From Gnetum montanum (taxonomy: Eukaryota > Streptophyta > Gnetopsida > Gnetales > Gnetaceae): DNA of 64,000 bases. The position numbers were made by a program, and so were the translations under genes. The stretch is from assembly GCA_015680685.1 (NCBI GenBank), contig MNCI01004056.1, forward strand, positions 143,589 to 207,588, in the 5' to 3' direction. The notes under the pieces are model-generated. The model saw nothing but the letters and a program-made list of their open reading frames with translations. It was not told the DNA's origin and did no database searches. This document shows, one piece after another, positions 12,444 to 24,909 of this stretch; positions within the stretch are counted from its first letter, which is position 1, and every line of letters starts with the position of its first letter.

Positions 12444-13466
12444 ATGCAAATTTATTGCTAAGAGACAACATTGGTAATATGGATAGCAGATTTTGACATA
12501 GAAATTGGCTAGAGGCCCTCCTTCTAGTGCCAACAAATCTATTGCGATCGGAAAAATCAATCACTGGAATGAAGACCGATGGATACAGTGCACAATAGCC
12601 CTCAACCTTGGATCCAAGGTGTCTTGGCTAGTCTAGTAGATCAACCAGGGACTTACAAAGTGGCTAGTCAATGTTGGAGTGCATGGAGTGATGAAATCTA
12701 GCTATTATGGCTTCCACATTGGGGGCATGCAATTTCCACATTGGGGGTGAATCTTCCAAGCTAAGTGGAAACTTCCACATTGAGGGAGGAAGGTTTCTAA
12801 GCTAAGCATGTAGCCTCCACACTAGGGGGAAGGTTTCAAAGCTAAGAGAAAATCCCCAACCTCTCCACACTAGGAGTAGGTGAGGTTTACCCTCCCTACA
12901 AGTATTTCCAATGTAGAAAAATGTATACCCCACACAAAACCCATCAAATTGCTATTTTTGATATTCCAAAAGGCATTTTCAGCCCCCCACCCCCAAGCCC
13001 AAATATAAACACTAGGTGACCTTTTTTTCACTTTGGAAATGAGGCTTTAACCACTTATGAGGCATTTTTCAGTTCCAAAAGCATAAAGTATGTAAAATTG
13101 CCCACTATGGATTACAATGTTCACATTTACAATGAAGTTTGGCCTCATGGGGTGAATGTTACATTATGAAAATTGGCTATAACATGCAAATTTTTATGGT
13201 GTTTTACAAATGTTTTTCAAAATATCAAATTTGACTTTGTTATATCAAGTATTCAGTAAAATGTTGAATTTAATTTTTTTGTGTCAAGTGAGATGTGTAA
13301 AGGCTCAATTTTGACTTAAATTGAAATTTTAGCTATGTTGAAATGCTTGGCTATTTTTAAGTTTGTATGTCTATGTTAACATTTCCACTCTCAAGGCTAT
13401 TTTTATTTCATTTTATTTGATTTTGGTTTTGAAGCTTTAATGATTACATATTTTGGCTATGTGCAG
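12444..13466. other. Gene-free stretch upstream of unit B
   Basis: No coding evidence. Between 12,700 and 12,900 the phrases 'cttccacattggggg', 'aagctaag' and 'ccacactaggggg' repeat several times and recall the motif at 0.3-1.5 kb. From 12,980 to 13,466 the DNA is T-rich and ends in an acceptor-like 'ctatgtgcag' (AG at 13,465-13,466) that starts unit B. Confidence 0.45.
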
Positions 13467-16400
13467 GGCTTTGTTGAAACCAGTTTTGGTTATTGTAAAA
13501 ATAGTAGCATTGAGTGTTGTACTAGAATGGCTTCCTAGAACAATTTAATGTCTAATATGACCATTAAGGAGCACACCCATGTATGGTTCATATTTGGTGC
13601 CAAAGAATTCCTGATATATTTACTACAACATTTCAGTGTGATAATGTGATCACACTTGGCTACAGTTGTTGCAGCTCTAATTACAAAGACTCTTGTGGCA
13701 AGGTATTCCAATTATATCATTCACTACATGATTGATGATCCTAAGACCTAGATGGAACTAGAGCATAATGGAAATTTGTACTATGCAAGGATTTTGCAAT
13801 TATCGCATATATGGAAAATGACAATTTATTTTTAGTACAATGCAAGCAACATCTTAATGCTAGGTCATAATCCAATAAGTCTATTCCAGAATCCTCCTAG
13901 AAATATCTACATGCTAGATGGATAATCTTTGTATTAACTCCACATGTTTTTTTGCATTTTAAGGCTATTTTCTTAACTTATTTTATGTTTTAATTTGCAA
14001 GTTTCATGTGCATAGTGAAGGATTGATGTTAAATGACTAGACCTTGTCCTTAGCCTACACAACCTTGAAGGAATTCAGATAAGGAGATAACATCAAAGTA
14101 CAAGTGCTTAACCATGATAGTGTAGAGCTTGCTATGTACATGATGCAATATTCCTGAGTGTACTAAAAATGTATGACTACCAAACACATACACAAAATTT
14201 GGCATCTCCAAGATCTACAAGCCTGTACATCGGTTTAACCCAAGGTTTCAACTTTGTCCAAGTTGGGTAATTAAAAATTATTCTAATGTTTCCATAATTT
14301 ATATTTCAACATTTTTTTAGTTTTTAAATTTTTAGTTTTATGGTTTGCTATAGCCTACATTAGTTTCCTACCATTTAATAGGCTAATGGATAACTATGTC
14401 ATATGTTATAGATTCCATGCACAAGTCTACAATAACCATGGTTACTTCTAGTTATACTAAGGAAAAGATTTTCCTCAAGTAAGGTGAAGTAGATAGAGTA
14501 CAAGAATGACTGTCAAACAAAGCCTTTATAAATATCCAACAAAGAATGATGAACACAAGCTTGTTTGATTTTGTTTTTGTTTTTGTTTTTTTTGTTCCTT
14601 AGTCCATCTATATCACAAGCCAAGATGTTGAATTTTATTAACTCTTTTAATGAGGAAGTCAAAATTTTTTACTTATGTCTATGGTTTTCTTGTAGTTTTG
14701 AGTATTGATGAGGAAATGTTTAACAATCTCTTTGATGTACCTACTAATGGTGTTAAGGTGACCATTAGAGTAGGGAAAAATGCTAGTTGTAGAGAGGATA
14801 TGGAGGCTTGGCTCAAATCATCTCCTGGTGCAATGTTATCCTTTGATAACTATGATATTGAGAAGGCGAATGAGTTATATCATCTATTCTACTCTAGAGT
14901 TTTTTCTATGCTATTATCATAAAAGAAAACCATAAAACTATAACAATATTAGGCAATGAGAAATATGTTGATTGATGGTTCTAGGTTTGATTAGATCACT
15001 TTGTTGGTTACTAGTCCAAGGGGTGAAATACAAAAACTCCATAACAAACACAATTCAATGTATCATGTACATTTTACATTTTTTAGAGCATATCTCAAAA
15101 GGATTGAGGATTTTTGGTACTCAAGAAAGATGAAAAGTGGGTAGCACATGATGTTTCCCAACTTTCCAAGCCTTGGGATAAGCATATTGCTCACTTAATG
15201 CATGGCCAAGGCTCAACAATGAAGGATGCAGATGAATCATTATCTATTATCACTAAGAATATTAGTAGTCTATGTGTTTATTCCCCTAATAGCACAAGGA
15301 TTGAGCCCCATGCTACATGTGGCAAGGAAGAAAGGGCCAAAAGGTCATGTGTAGAAGTAGACAGTATGCTAAAGAAAGGATAAAAAGACCAAGAGTTGAA
15401 GACAATGTCATAGCTCCTAACCAGTAGGCACTTAGGAAACTAGCAATCACACTCAAAAAGACTAGTAAAGTTGTTGATGGTATGTATATATTTTTTAAAA
15501 TTTAATTTTTTGGTTTTAACATTGATTTTTGGTGATATTTTGTTGATAAAAATGTTTACTAATTTTATTTTATTTTTTGGCTTTGATTTTGTTGCTATGA
15601 AAAAGAAAGATTTGGTAGGCAAGGCTACTATGGAGAAAGAGCAACAACATAAAGAAGAAAAGAAAAGAATGGCTAAGGAAGCACAAGATATCTTAGATGA
15701 TTTACCTTCAAAAGGCAACCCTCCAATGGATGTACCACATGAGCTTCTTGGTAAATTTTTGGGATTTTTTCATATATATATTCTTTTTGTAAAAGATGTT
15801 GATATGTTATGGCTACCACATGGCATGAGCCTCCTCTAGAAGCATCCATATTCCACTCTAAACCTTGGACGGAGACACTAGACAAGATGAAGTTCATGAG
15901 GGGAATAATGAATGACATGGTTGATAGGCTAGAACAATTGGCTTTTGATATAGGTAAGAAAAGTTAAAATATTTTTGTTTTACATTTTTAGTTTTTATAT
16001 TTTTATGTTTTCATGTTTTTATGGCTTTGTATTTTTATGGTTTTAATAATAATTTTTAAATATTTTTTTTATTTTTTTTTATTTTTATTTTTTTGCTATC
16101 ACAATTTCAAAGATTAGATGGAATCCTTTGTGAGACATCAAGTTTGATAAGTTCCCTATGCTAGCTCTTGATGTAGAAAATGTTTCATGGACATTGTAAA
16201 AGGGGGCTACAAAATGTATTGCATCCTATGTAGAAACATTTTGGGAGTTCCAATGTTCTAAGGAGATTGAAAAGAGTTCATAGAGGCTCGTGTGGCCAAT
16301 AGGGATTCTTTGTGCATGAAAGAAATTGAGTGGTCCTACTACTAGAATGCCATCTAGGGGAAGGTTACTATAGCCAAAAGCAACTTAGAGAAAGACATGT

Positions 16401-17090
16401 ACTTGGAGATGATGGTTCGTAGGACACATGAGTCATGAGACTACTGTACCTGGGTGCTAAAGTGGGGGAAGAAGCAAAAAGCTCATAAGAGGTTGTACAA
16501 AATGGAGAAGGAAAATTATATGAAACCTTAGCATGAGAAGGGTATGATCTAACATACATATGAGTTGTTTGTGCAAGGCATAAGTTTGGAAGATATGTTT
16601 AGCAGGTTCAAAGAGTCAATAAAGGCTTTTGGAATCAAAAGTTCTGGATTTTTAAGTCCAAGACTTTGGGCATGAAAAATGAGACTTCCTAAGAGATCAC
16701 CCATCGCAATACTACTTCAGGATGGGTGCATTTAATTACAATTCTTTTTTCAAATTTTCTACCATTCTCTCAAATTTTCTTATTTACAAAATTTTTCATG
16801 TTTGCATATTTATATTTTATGGTTTTAATTTTGATGTCTTTTTGGAATTCTCATCAATGAACAGAAATTTTTCTACTCAATAGTAAGTAGGAAATAATGA
16901 CACTGATGGTTACTAAGAAAGATAAGGAATGATGATGCCAATGGATATCATTGGCTATGAGGGATTTAAGAAATGATTGCATCAGTGGTGCTATTAGCAA
17001 CCATCATAACGAAAATCCTTGACGAAGTTTTTGGTGGTGATGATAATGATGATGGTGTAAAAAATGGTGTATGTTGTGTAGAAGAGGTAC
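13467..17090 (+). pseudogene. Unit B: best-preserved copy of the unrecognised spliced unit
   Basis: Blocks in order: 13,467-13,900 (MTIKEHTHVWFIFGAKEFL, then YLLQHFSV); 14,000-14,270; 14,620-14,922, a 90-residue open stretch with EAWLKSSPGAMLSF and LYHLFYSRVFSMLLS; 14,960-15,200 (SPRGEIQKL, FFRAYLKRIEDFW); 15,600-15,760, lysine/glutamate-rich; 15,858-15,953 (KPWTETLDKMKFMRG); 16,110-16,730, coiled-coil-like (KWGKKQKAHKRLYKMEKE); 16,860-17,090, ending in an acidic GGDDNDDG. The blocks are separated by T-rich, stop-filled intervals. The 15,858-15,953 block ends exactly at ATAG/GTAAG, the same place as in unit A. Copy C repeats most blocks in the same order. No known domain is evident to me. Stops occur within blocks, so this copy is decayed. 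Confidence 0.5.
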
Positions 17091-18603
17091 AAATCTTTTT
17101 TTTTTCTTTTTTTCTTTTTTTTTAGCAATGGAAGTCATAGGACAACATGGGAGGTGGAGCTTTTAGTGGTGCAACAGTATGACAAGCTAGGATAGTGGAA
17201 GGTCATAGTGGTAGGCATGTGGCATCAAATGGTAGATGACACAATGGCATTGTGCAAGGTGAGGATTTAACAGTAGAAGACAAGTTCCCATGGTACCATG
17301 AAGGTAGTAGGTGATGACATAGAACAATAGCAACTAAAGTGGCATGGTAGTGAATAGGAGGCAAAATAGGTGGTGGCAAGTTGGTGATAGTGAATTGTGG
17401 TGGGAGGAAAGCCATGACAAGGCTAGCATAGCCCCATGTAGGGCTACATGAGCCCTTGCAAGGACTCATGGCCCCAAACTATTTTCTATAAAACTTATTA
17501 TTATTATTATTACTATTATGTATATTAAAATAATATTTAAGTTATGACTGACAACATGGAAACTTGACTAGGTGGTTAGTAGAGTAGTGTCTAAAAGTTG
17601 GAAATAGTAAGTTATAAGTTAGGGGTTTGATTTTCACATCTAATTTTGATATTAAGAATTTTTTTTCAACATTTTATTATTATTATATTCTTCCTACCTC
17701 AATGATTGATGTGGTTCGGTGAATGATGGAATAAGATTTAGTTTGGATAAAGGGAGGTTCTAGGTTTGATTCCTAATTTTAAACTTTTTTTCTTTTCTAA
17801 TTAATTAATTAAGCATGCATAATAAAAACCTTTAAATGATGATATCTCCCAAACCGTAAGTTTAATCAAGATGAAATTTGTACCATTAGAATCATCTTGA
17901 TGAGTGCTACATGTTGCCATGGTTTTAGGTTCAAATATTAGGTTGTATTTTCAAGTTTTTAAAGGATCAGAATAGCATATTTTGCTAAATTAACATTTCT
18001 AGGTTAATGTATGGGTGACATGATGACTTCTAGATGACTTGGATTTTATTATAAATGATATACCAACTCTTGAGCATAATGTAATACATATACCTTTATA
18101 AATTTACAAATGATGTAGACCTATTCTCTTAGACCATGGTTATACCCTAGCAAGGTACTAAGTCAAGAATTAGCAAAGTAAGACATCACAACATTATCCA
18201 TTGTATACAATTTTCCCTATGAATCTCATGATAATAACCCCTAATTTTTAAGTAGGGATGAGATAATCTTATGACTAGGTTGAATCTCTTAAACTTACCA
18301 ATGCATAGGTATTAGGTAAGATAATTAATTCCATGTTATCAGGGGTAGATGCTTATGATAATAAGTTACAAACATGACAAGGTTAACTTAGGTCATGGTT
18401 ACTAATCTTCTAGGAATAACTTAATAATGACCTTAATCAATCAACATTCTACATTACTAAAATATGGATAACAGTTATCTAGAATTATGTATCCTTGTTT
18501 TTACTAGGGTTCTCATAGCTGGTATATCTTGTTAAGGCATAATTAGATATCCTAATTACTGATACCCATAAAATAATTTTGTTGGTTATTTGGATCTATC
18601 TTA
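17091..18603. other. Gene-free stretch with possible SINE-like fragments
   Basis: T-runs (17,096-17,125) and a TTA microsatellite (17,497-17,517) are visible. Two phrases resemble the B box of a tRNA promoter: 'ggtttgattcc' near 17,768 and 'ggggtttgatttt' near 17,621. 'gtggttagtagagtag' near 17,573 is a loose A box. The spacing is wide, so I treat a SINE here as a weak possibility. The rest is AT-rich and unassigned up to the TSD of the next element. Confidence 0.35.
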
Positions 18604-18608
18604 AACAT

Positions 18609-19440
18609 TAATGAGTGGCGAGGTATCCCTATGCTCAACCATACGAATACAAGTGTACACACATGATCCGATCGAATTCCAAGGACTACGTGCTTATGCA
18701 CCTTTGTGGGACAAGGACAAGTTGATCAATTGTTGTCTTCCCAAGCTTACTTGTATAGCATGATTGTATGGTTATGTAACCTTGAGGTACATGATTTTTT
18801 ATAATTTTTTATGTTTTTATGTTCTAGTGCTACAAAGGAGAGATAACTAAGTAACTAATTTAATTTAACTACTCAACTATGCTTCAACTAGTCCTAACAA
18901 TAACATCCATTCTCACTTGCTGTACACATCCTGAACCAGTGCAACATGACTGGGATTACCAAACGCTAATTGTTACTGGGTTACCAAGCATTACATGCAT
19001 GCTCGAAGTGGTCATACTGAGTGTGCTTACTTAGGAGAGTTGTAGGGTGAGAGAGAGAACATTAATTAACTAAGGAAAGCATTAAGTAACAGTAATTAAC
19101 ATTAATTAATTTATTCTAAATGTTGCAAGGCTTATCACAAAGTTCATCTTTATTGTCGTACACAAGGTGTGCTCAGGTACACAATGGTAGAATAAAGATT
19201 CGTTCACTTTATGACTCCTACTGTGGGCACTCAAAAATAATTCTATCTCTGGAAAGGGAAAAAGGCAAGAGTTTGGGTAAGGGACTAAAATTAATTGCCA
19301 AAACCAAGTGCGCCTACCTCTTATTTATAGGCAATGAGGTAGGTCCCAATATCGAATGCCCAATATCGCTTGGAAGGCTCTGATATCGCAAACTCGATAT
19401 CACGGATGCAATATCGTGATCCTGATATCGCAGTCCATCA
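18609..19440 (-). repeat. 3' LTR of the 12.8-kb element (left copy)
   Basis: 832 bp. It begins TAATGAG where relatives have TGATGAG, a single G-to-A change at the terminal TG, and ends CCATCA. On the minus strand it has TATA at 19,320-19,330 and AATAAA near 19,150. The U3 carries weakened GATATCG repeats (19,350-19,432). Confidence 0.93.
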
Positions 19441-19454
19441 TACCCCCACAACTA
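19441..19454 (-). other. Polypurine tract of the 12.8-kb element
   Basis: The minus strand reads TAGTTGTGGGGGTA and abuts the first base of the 3' LTR. The same wording abuts the LTR at 63,694, so it is the plus-strand primer site of the family. Confidence 0.85.
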
Positions 19455-21407
19455 AATGAAAACATGTCCTTGAGTTCCTTACAAAATATTGGCAAGGTAT
19501 GGGATTATTGGCTGAATGACACTAACGGTGAAACGGGATGATAGATTCAAGGTGCCCACTGAATGGATCTAAAAGCATATTACAACATTGGTGTTCATGC
19601 CCATTGTGATGAACACTATACATAAATGACATCTAGGCCCTTATTTGACAACTTGAAGAGAGAGAAAAGAAAATGAGACGCATTGCTACTGATGCCAAGA
19701 TTGTGCCTTCCATTGTTTATCCATAGCCACGGGACCAAAATTGTTCCTTTCGTAAATGCTCCAGCTCCAGTCCATCATGAGTGCTCCCTCCTAGCCTAGT
19801 TCATTATTTTTATGATCACCATCTGCACACACAACATAGTCACAAATTAGCAAGGATAGATAAGTCATCATGCAGTTGATACCTTGCCTCGATATGAAGC
19901 ACATTGGTTGGGTTGTCGATATGGCAGATACTAGGTTAGAGGTTTATTACTAGTGACTACCTGAGGTGTAGGGGTGAAACAAGTAGTAGAATGGAAAAAT
20001 TTGTGACAGGGCCCCCACGACTAAGAGCGAACCTCCAGTAGCAATAAGATAGAAAAAATAGAAGGAACAAGAAAGATGGGAAAAATAACAACGACAAAGC
20101 CAATAAAATGGATGTCATGGATGGGGATGAAATGAGAAATGGTTGATTGCAAAGAATGTTAAAGGAAAAGAACTTAACAATTGCACCATAAAGGAATGTC
20201 GGTGGGTCCTCCCAAAGTAGGCTCATGTCTTTTATGCCTTGACAAACGACAAACCAAAGAGTCTGTAGGCTCTAGGAATGACACATGGAACAAGGGTTAA
20301 AAGCTTACCCACAAGAATTTACCAAGGAAAACCAATGCATCAACCAAAATATAGACTAATCATAAAATTGACAATGAGGTGGAAAATGGGAAGAAAGATG
20401 GAGAGGAGAAGATGGAATGGAATCCCAAGAGTAAGGTTGTGTAAAGTCCCTTGTGTATTTTATGGTTAAGGTGATTGAGTAAAACTCATTCCAAATCCAG
20501 ACTCAAACCAACTACATCTAGTGATCTCACATCAATACACTTAACCAATCCATCCTCCTGAAGCAACAAGAATGCTTCGCCAAAGAGTCACCACCATTTC
20601 AAGGAAAGCAAGATGGAGAAGCAGGAAGCAAGAAAGGGCCTTAGTTAGAGGGAACCTTCAAGCATGGGTGACATGCCTTTCTAGGGCCATAACCAGTGCT
20701 TGTAGCCCCATATTTCTTTATTGTTTCTAAGGGGTGTGCTTTGAATTTCCACATTTTTTTATGTGAGAACCACACCATGCAAAGACTTATTTGATTCATT
20801 CGACTTCCTAATGTTTGGTCATCGGTGGAATGGTAGAAAACCCATGAAAAGCATCCAAGTACCCAAGAAAATAGCCAGCACAAGTGCATCAAATCCCCTT
20901 AAAGTCACACCCTTTTCAACCATTGAGTCCTTCCTTGGTTTGATGAATACGAAGCCACCAATTCATTAACAAGTTTATTTAGAAAAATGGACAATACAGT
21001 TCCAAGCCAAGGGATACCACAAAGTTAAATGGATGAATGGACAATGTGGACTCATTACCTATTTTATCAAAAGAACCATATCTTAGTATCAACATTGAAA
21101 ATAAAAGGAAAAAACCAAACATTAACAACCAACATCATTATAATACAATCCACCATCATGAGCACTTATTATAAGATGAATAAAAGTAAATCAAAAAAAG
21201 AAATAGTAAAATTGTGAACGATGGTGTAAAACAAAAATAAGTAAATTTGAAGAAATGTGTAAAACAAAAATGTGTAAAATAAAAAAACAAAAGGAACTAA
21301 GGGATTTTCATGGTTAGCATTGGTGATTGTTTCCCCCATGATTGAGGTGATAGGAGGTAATCCGAAATAGGGAGCAAGGTTGTCCACCAACAGAGGTAGC
21401 ATTGGTA
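19455..21407 (-). other. 3' non-pol region between integrase and PPT
   Basis: No intact ORF. About 20,440-21,050 aligns with 41,850-42,420 of the sister element: shared phrases include 'atcaaatccccttaaagtcac'/'acaaatccccttgatgtcac' and 'gcatgggtgacatgcctttc'/'gcatgggtacatgtctttcc'. It is therefore an inherited part of the family, possibly an old env-like or untranslated region. The extra ORF of the sister element is missing here. Confidence 0.6.
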
Positions 21408-21976
21408 CTAGAAAGGTTTGTTTTTTTGGATGTTGACCAATAGTTTCTTGTCTGGGCTCTCATGTTTGTAAATCATCATGGCCCCTGAAGGAAAAGTTAC
21501 ATGAATGACATCAAGTACTACCCAAAACATTTGAAATTTGGTTCATTGTGGCACATGTGTGGGATTCCAATAGAGAACCTTATCTTCCAGTTAATATTTA
21601 AGTTTTCTAATCCTTAGGTCATGACGTTATTTATTAAAGGAATTATGCAATTTGTTAGATGACAAGGTAGCTAATCAGTTCACATCTAGCAAGTTAAGGG
21701 TCATTAACCATTCTTTTTGTGCTAGATCAAGGTCAAGGTTAAGATCACATGCCATAGATAGTGTATGGAATTCTACTTGAATGGATCAATAACCTATAGG
21801 GATTTTCCATGTGGAGCGGTATGCCCAAAGAGCATCATTCAGTTTGGTGCTCCAGTCTCACCTATACTTGCTAATAGTTCTTGTCAATATTTTTGTAATC
21901 TCCCTATTGGTGACTTCGGCTTGACCATTCACTTGAGGGTGGTATGGTGTAGTCAATGTGTGTTCAACCCCTAAGC
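21408..21976 (-). pseudogene. Integrase C-terminal half (catalytic Glu side)
   Basis: On the minus strand the segment runs from a TTPYHPQ-type motif through NGQAEVTNREI (catalytic Glu at 21,915-21,917) and WAYRSTWKIPIG to a degenerate GPF-like C-terminus, with a TAG at 21,408-21,410. The catalytic Asp partners are at 25.1 and 24.95 kb, on the far side of the 2.9-kb insertion. Ignoring the insertion and one TSD copy, the second Asp and the Glu are spaced D-X35-E as in retroviral-type integrases. Several TGA and TAA stops remain, so it is inactive even without the insertion. Confidence 0.9.
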
Positions 21977-22496
21977 GTTACTGTTGGTACATTTGGCCAT
22001 TTCATGGAACAACAAAAGTAGAGACTGGAAAAAGGCAATATTTAAAACAACTGCATAAACAGAAAATCTATTTTGAAACCACTGGAAAAATATGAATAAT
22101 GCTGGGAAAAACCACTGGAAAAGTCTCAAATTAAAAAAAAATCTAAGGTTGATGTTGTTGGTGGTTATGAAAATGCACGAGGTAAAACTGAAGAAGAGTG
22201 CCTTACGACTTATCCCCGGAGACGTGGAGGAGAACGATATTGAGTAGTCGAAATATGAAGGATGCACTCACTGATTAAACTGTTAGTCCTTGGTAGTTCA
22301 TGGGCACTATTGTTAGGCTCAATTTTGCAATTTTTAGTGGTTTAGTTTTTATGGGTTAAGAAAAATTGAATGGCATTCTCATTAGCCCTACAAAGAGTCT
22401 CGATCTGTCAGTTTGATATGTTCCATGGTGAGGCTGCCAGGATCTCATCCGTGCACTCCAGTGGTGTCCATCAGCAGTAGCAGCTGCCACTGCTGC

Positions 22497-22791
22497 CAGT
22501 GGCACCCGAAGACAGAGGTGATTACGTTGTCACCCAAGACTCTAATGGCGACCAGCAAATTTATGTGTGACATACACTAGAAGGGTTGCCAATGAAATCA
22601 AACCTACAACTGCACCGACGTGGCCACAACCTGCCCTGGAAGCTGAGGCAATGCACCAGCAAGGAAGTGAACAAGCACGTCTACATCTGTCCTGAGCCCA
22701 ATTGCATTCACCACGACCTGGTGTGAGCTCTGGGTGACCTCACCGACATCAAGAAACACTTCTGCAGGAAGCATGGCAAAACACTCGCCTG
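22497..22791 (+). pseudogene. Captured IDD-family C2H2 zinc-finger fragment
   Basis: INDETERMINATE-DOMAIN proteins are plant nuclear transcription factors with four conserved zinc fingers. Here frame 22,497 gives EVITLSPKTLMATSKFMCD, the residues just before and into finger 1. After a one-base deletion near 22,603 the frame beginning at 22,604 gives LQLHRRGHNLPWKL, then VYICPEPNCIHHD and ALGDLTDIKKHFCRKHG, which is finger 2 with its C2H2 residues. Stops TGA at 22,593-22,595 and 22,724-22,726 fall where the family has Arg and fit CGA-to-TGA changes; TAG at 22,576-22,578 also breaks finger 1. Fingers 3-4 are not clear; 23,165-23,240 has a possible relic (DCGKAFF). The fragment is a dead gene piece carried by the LTR-type insertion. 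Confidence 0.9.
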
Positions 22792-22799
22792 AAACGCCG

Positions 22800-23400
22800 C
22801 AGACAACACCTTTCTGGAAACTTCCAAAGAAAGCACCCGAAGATTCGAAGATACTCCCATCACAAATGCCATAGCTGCTTCTAGTGTAGCTGAAAAGATC
22901 TAACAAATTTTCCAAAGCTTCAAAAGTGCAAAATATTTATGTATCTCAGATACTACACTGGATTTCAGTGTCACATGCAATTAAAAGTTCAGCTGAAGAA
23001 ATGTTTGAACAGAGAACCTAAAATCGGTTCTGTCACAGAAACTCAGCTGGGCCTACATCTACGTTTGCTTCTGCCATGGCTGGCTCATGCGGTGGTGTGG
23101 CACTCAAATTCCTAGTCTTCTTGGGTGACCATGATAAACACCATGGCCCTGGAGGCCCTGTAACATGGACAATTGGTTCCAGCCCTCCACCGAAACCATC
23201 GACTGTGGCAAAGCCTTCTTTCATGGTGGCAATTCACATACAGTTCTGGTTGAAATCGGTGCTGGGAATGGGGTAGAGCATGTGTCCATTTCTACGGGTT
23301 ACACGCAAAGGCAAGGAAGGAAAGAAACGAGCCAGCTGTTGAAGAACAACCGACCAGCTAATTACTCCCACCGTTCTTGCAACTATTACTTATAATCCGT
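22800..23400. other. GC-richer non-repeat island of unknown origin
   Basis: This stretch follows the IDD fragment within the insertion and has clearly higher GC than the surrounding DNA. Open frames exist on both strands (for example 23,033-23,224 minus, proline-rich), but none resembles a family I know. It may be more of the captured IDD gene or a second captured piece. Confidence 0.4.
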
Positions 23401-23852
23401 GCAGCGATTTACTAGTACGTGAGTTCAAAAATAATAAGGTGCAGGAAAGTGCAAATGAAGATGATTTATTTAAATTGCAAGGATCAACCTTATTGACTCT
23501 AAAGACCGTACAACCGCCTCCACCAACGTTACACTAAGGTGTATGCAAAATTACCTTCTTACTACCACCTGTTTATAAAATTACTAGGGCATCGGTGGTT
23601 AATAATATTTAACAATTGGAAACTTAAAAAATGACAATTGAATGAAGCTCCTATAGTATGAAGACCTTGGCTTTAATTTTCTTAAAAATTGTAAAGTTTG
23701 TAAAGACACATGTCAATATTAGCATGATTTTCTCCTAACTTCCTAACTTGTTGGGCAAGTAATATCTCCTAACTTGTTGGGCAAGTTATAACTTCCTTAC
23801 TTGGGAGAGAAGTTAGCAAAGATATTTTGGAATATCTAACTACCTTTGAACC

Positions 23853-23863
23853 CTATAAAAAGG
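23853..23863 (+). promoter_or_regulatory. TATA box of the inserted LTR-type element
   Basis: CTATAAAAAGG follows two copies of 'ctaacttgttgggcaagt' (about 23,740 and 23,767). It is followed by 'actactagctctcacttggaga', a typical distance to a start of transcription. The arrangement resembles a plant LTR U3/R boundary on the + strand. Confidence 0.6.
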
Positions 23864-24909
23864 CTTCAGGGGTTAAGGGGGATATGACACTACTAGCTCT
23901 CACTTGGAGACACACTTTGGGTCTTGGGAAGAGCATTGTAAAGAAGAAATTGTGAAAATTGCTTGTAAGATGACTTGCTAAAGGCAACATTTCAGCCTCT
24001 TTGTCATAGTCCTATGAGTTATGCTTATTTTTTATTTTTTTTAAGTTGTTTAGCTAGTGGTTTAGATAGTATCATGCTTGGCAAGTAATTTTGGGATTTT
24101 TAGATTGCTCTTATTATTCTTGTTGCATAATTGAAAATTTGTATTAAAATTTTTCCATAGAAGCACTTATGTTTAAAAGCCTTAAGAGCATTTTAGTAGT
24201 GAATTTTATTATTTTGCATTGTATAAGAACCGCTATTAAGATTGTTGTAAGAGAGCCTCTACATATAGTCAAGCCGTTGAATGATTCAATAGTCAAGAGG
24301 GTTCAGAAAATCTTTGGTATTTTGATAGGACCAGAATAGCTTCTTTTATCTTTAAAGTGAATCTCCGTGGTATTTCAATCAAAAATTGTCAAGTCTCTTG
24401 AAGGTTCTATTGAATGCAATTGTTGACATCCGTTATCTAGCCCAAATAGAGTCTCGTANCAAATCTACTTTCTTTTTCTCTTCTTTCTATTTCCATTGAA
24501 TCTCACTCTATTTCTAGTTTTCTTGTGGAACTATCTCTTTCTCTAGGGAAAATTAGAAGTAGATTCATAGAGTTGTGCTCAAATGTTTTTGCAAAAATTT
24601 ATTTGTTACAAGTATTATAAGGGCCGCATAGACTAGGCAATTGAACAAAATAGGAACTCTCAACAACTCACAGTACTTTGCAAAGTTCACTGAATCTCTT
24701 TAAGATAAGTCATTTGTAGTTTACACACAACGCAATCATTTCATTTTTCACAACAACACACCGCAACAGCACACACACATACTCACATTAACTACTAAGT
24801 CTATTTGGAGGTATCTGGGCCTTGGTGTTGCCAGAAGACCAGCAAGCACCTAAATCCTATTCGAGGACACTCGTTGGCGATCGCGTCCCAAATGGTCGCC
24901 AACAGTTAC

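Larger units (their letters stand above)
21977..24909 (+). mobile_element. 2.9-kb LTR-type insertion in integrase, TSD GTTAC
   Basis: The insert (21,982-24,904) begins TGTTGG and ends CCAACA, a 6-bp terminal inverted repeat with TG...CA ends. GTTAC is duplicated at 21,977-21,981 and 24,905-24,909. I find no second internal LTR, PBS or pol, so it looks like one very long solo LTR or a small non-autonomous LTR derivative. Promoter-like sequence with a TATA box at 23,853-23,863 lies two-thirds of the way along, consistent with a U3 of about 1.9 kb. The U3 part holds a GC-richer island (22,390-23,400) that includes an IDD zinc-finger fragment in the same orientation. A single N is at 24,459. It is younger than the element it interrupts. 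Confidence 0.85.

Noticed and set aside
17203-17469. Open frame of 88 codons on the minus strand
   Set aside because: Composition is low-complexity (Pro, Leu, His) and there is no family resemblance or conserved copy.
22497-22791. A functional IDD gene
   Set aside because: It has in-frame stops, a one-base deletion and only part of the finger domain.
22604-22915. 103-codon minus-strand open frame
   Set aside because: It is the antisense of the captured IDD finger region, which explains the sequence on the + strand.
21982-24904. A complete two-LTR retrotransposon
   Set aside because: No internal repeat of either end, PBS, PPT or coding pol could be seen; a solo LTR or a non-autonomous derivative fits better.
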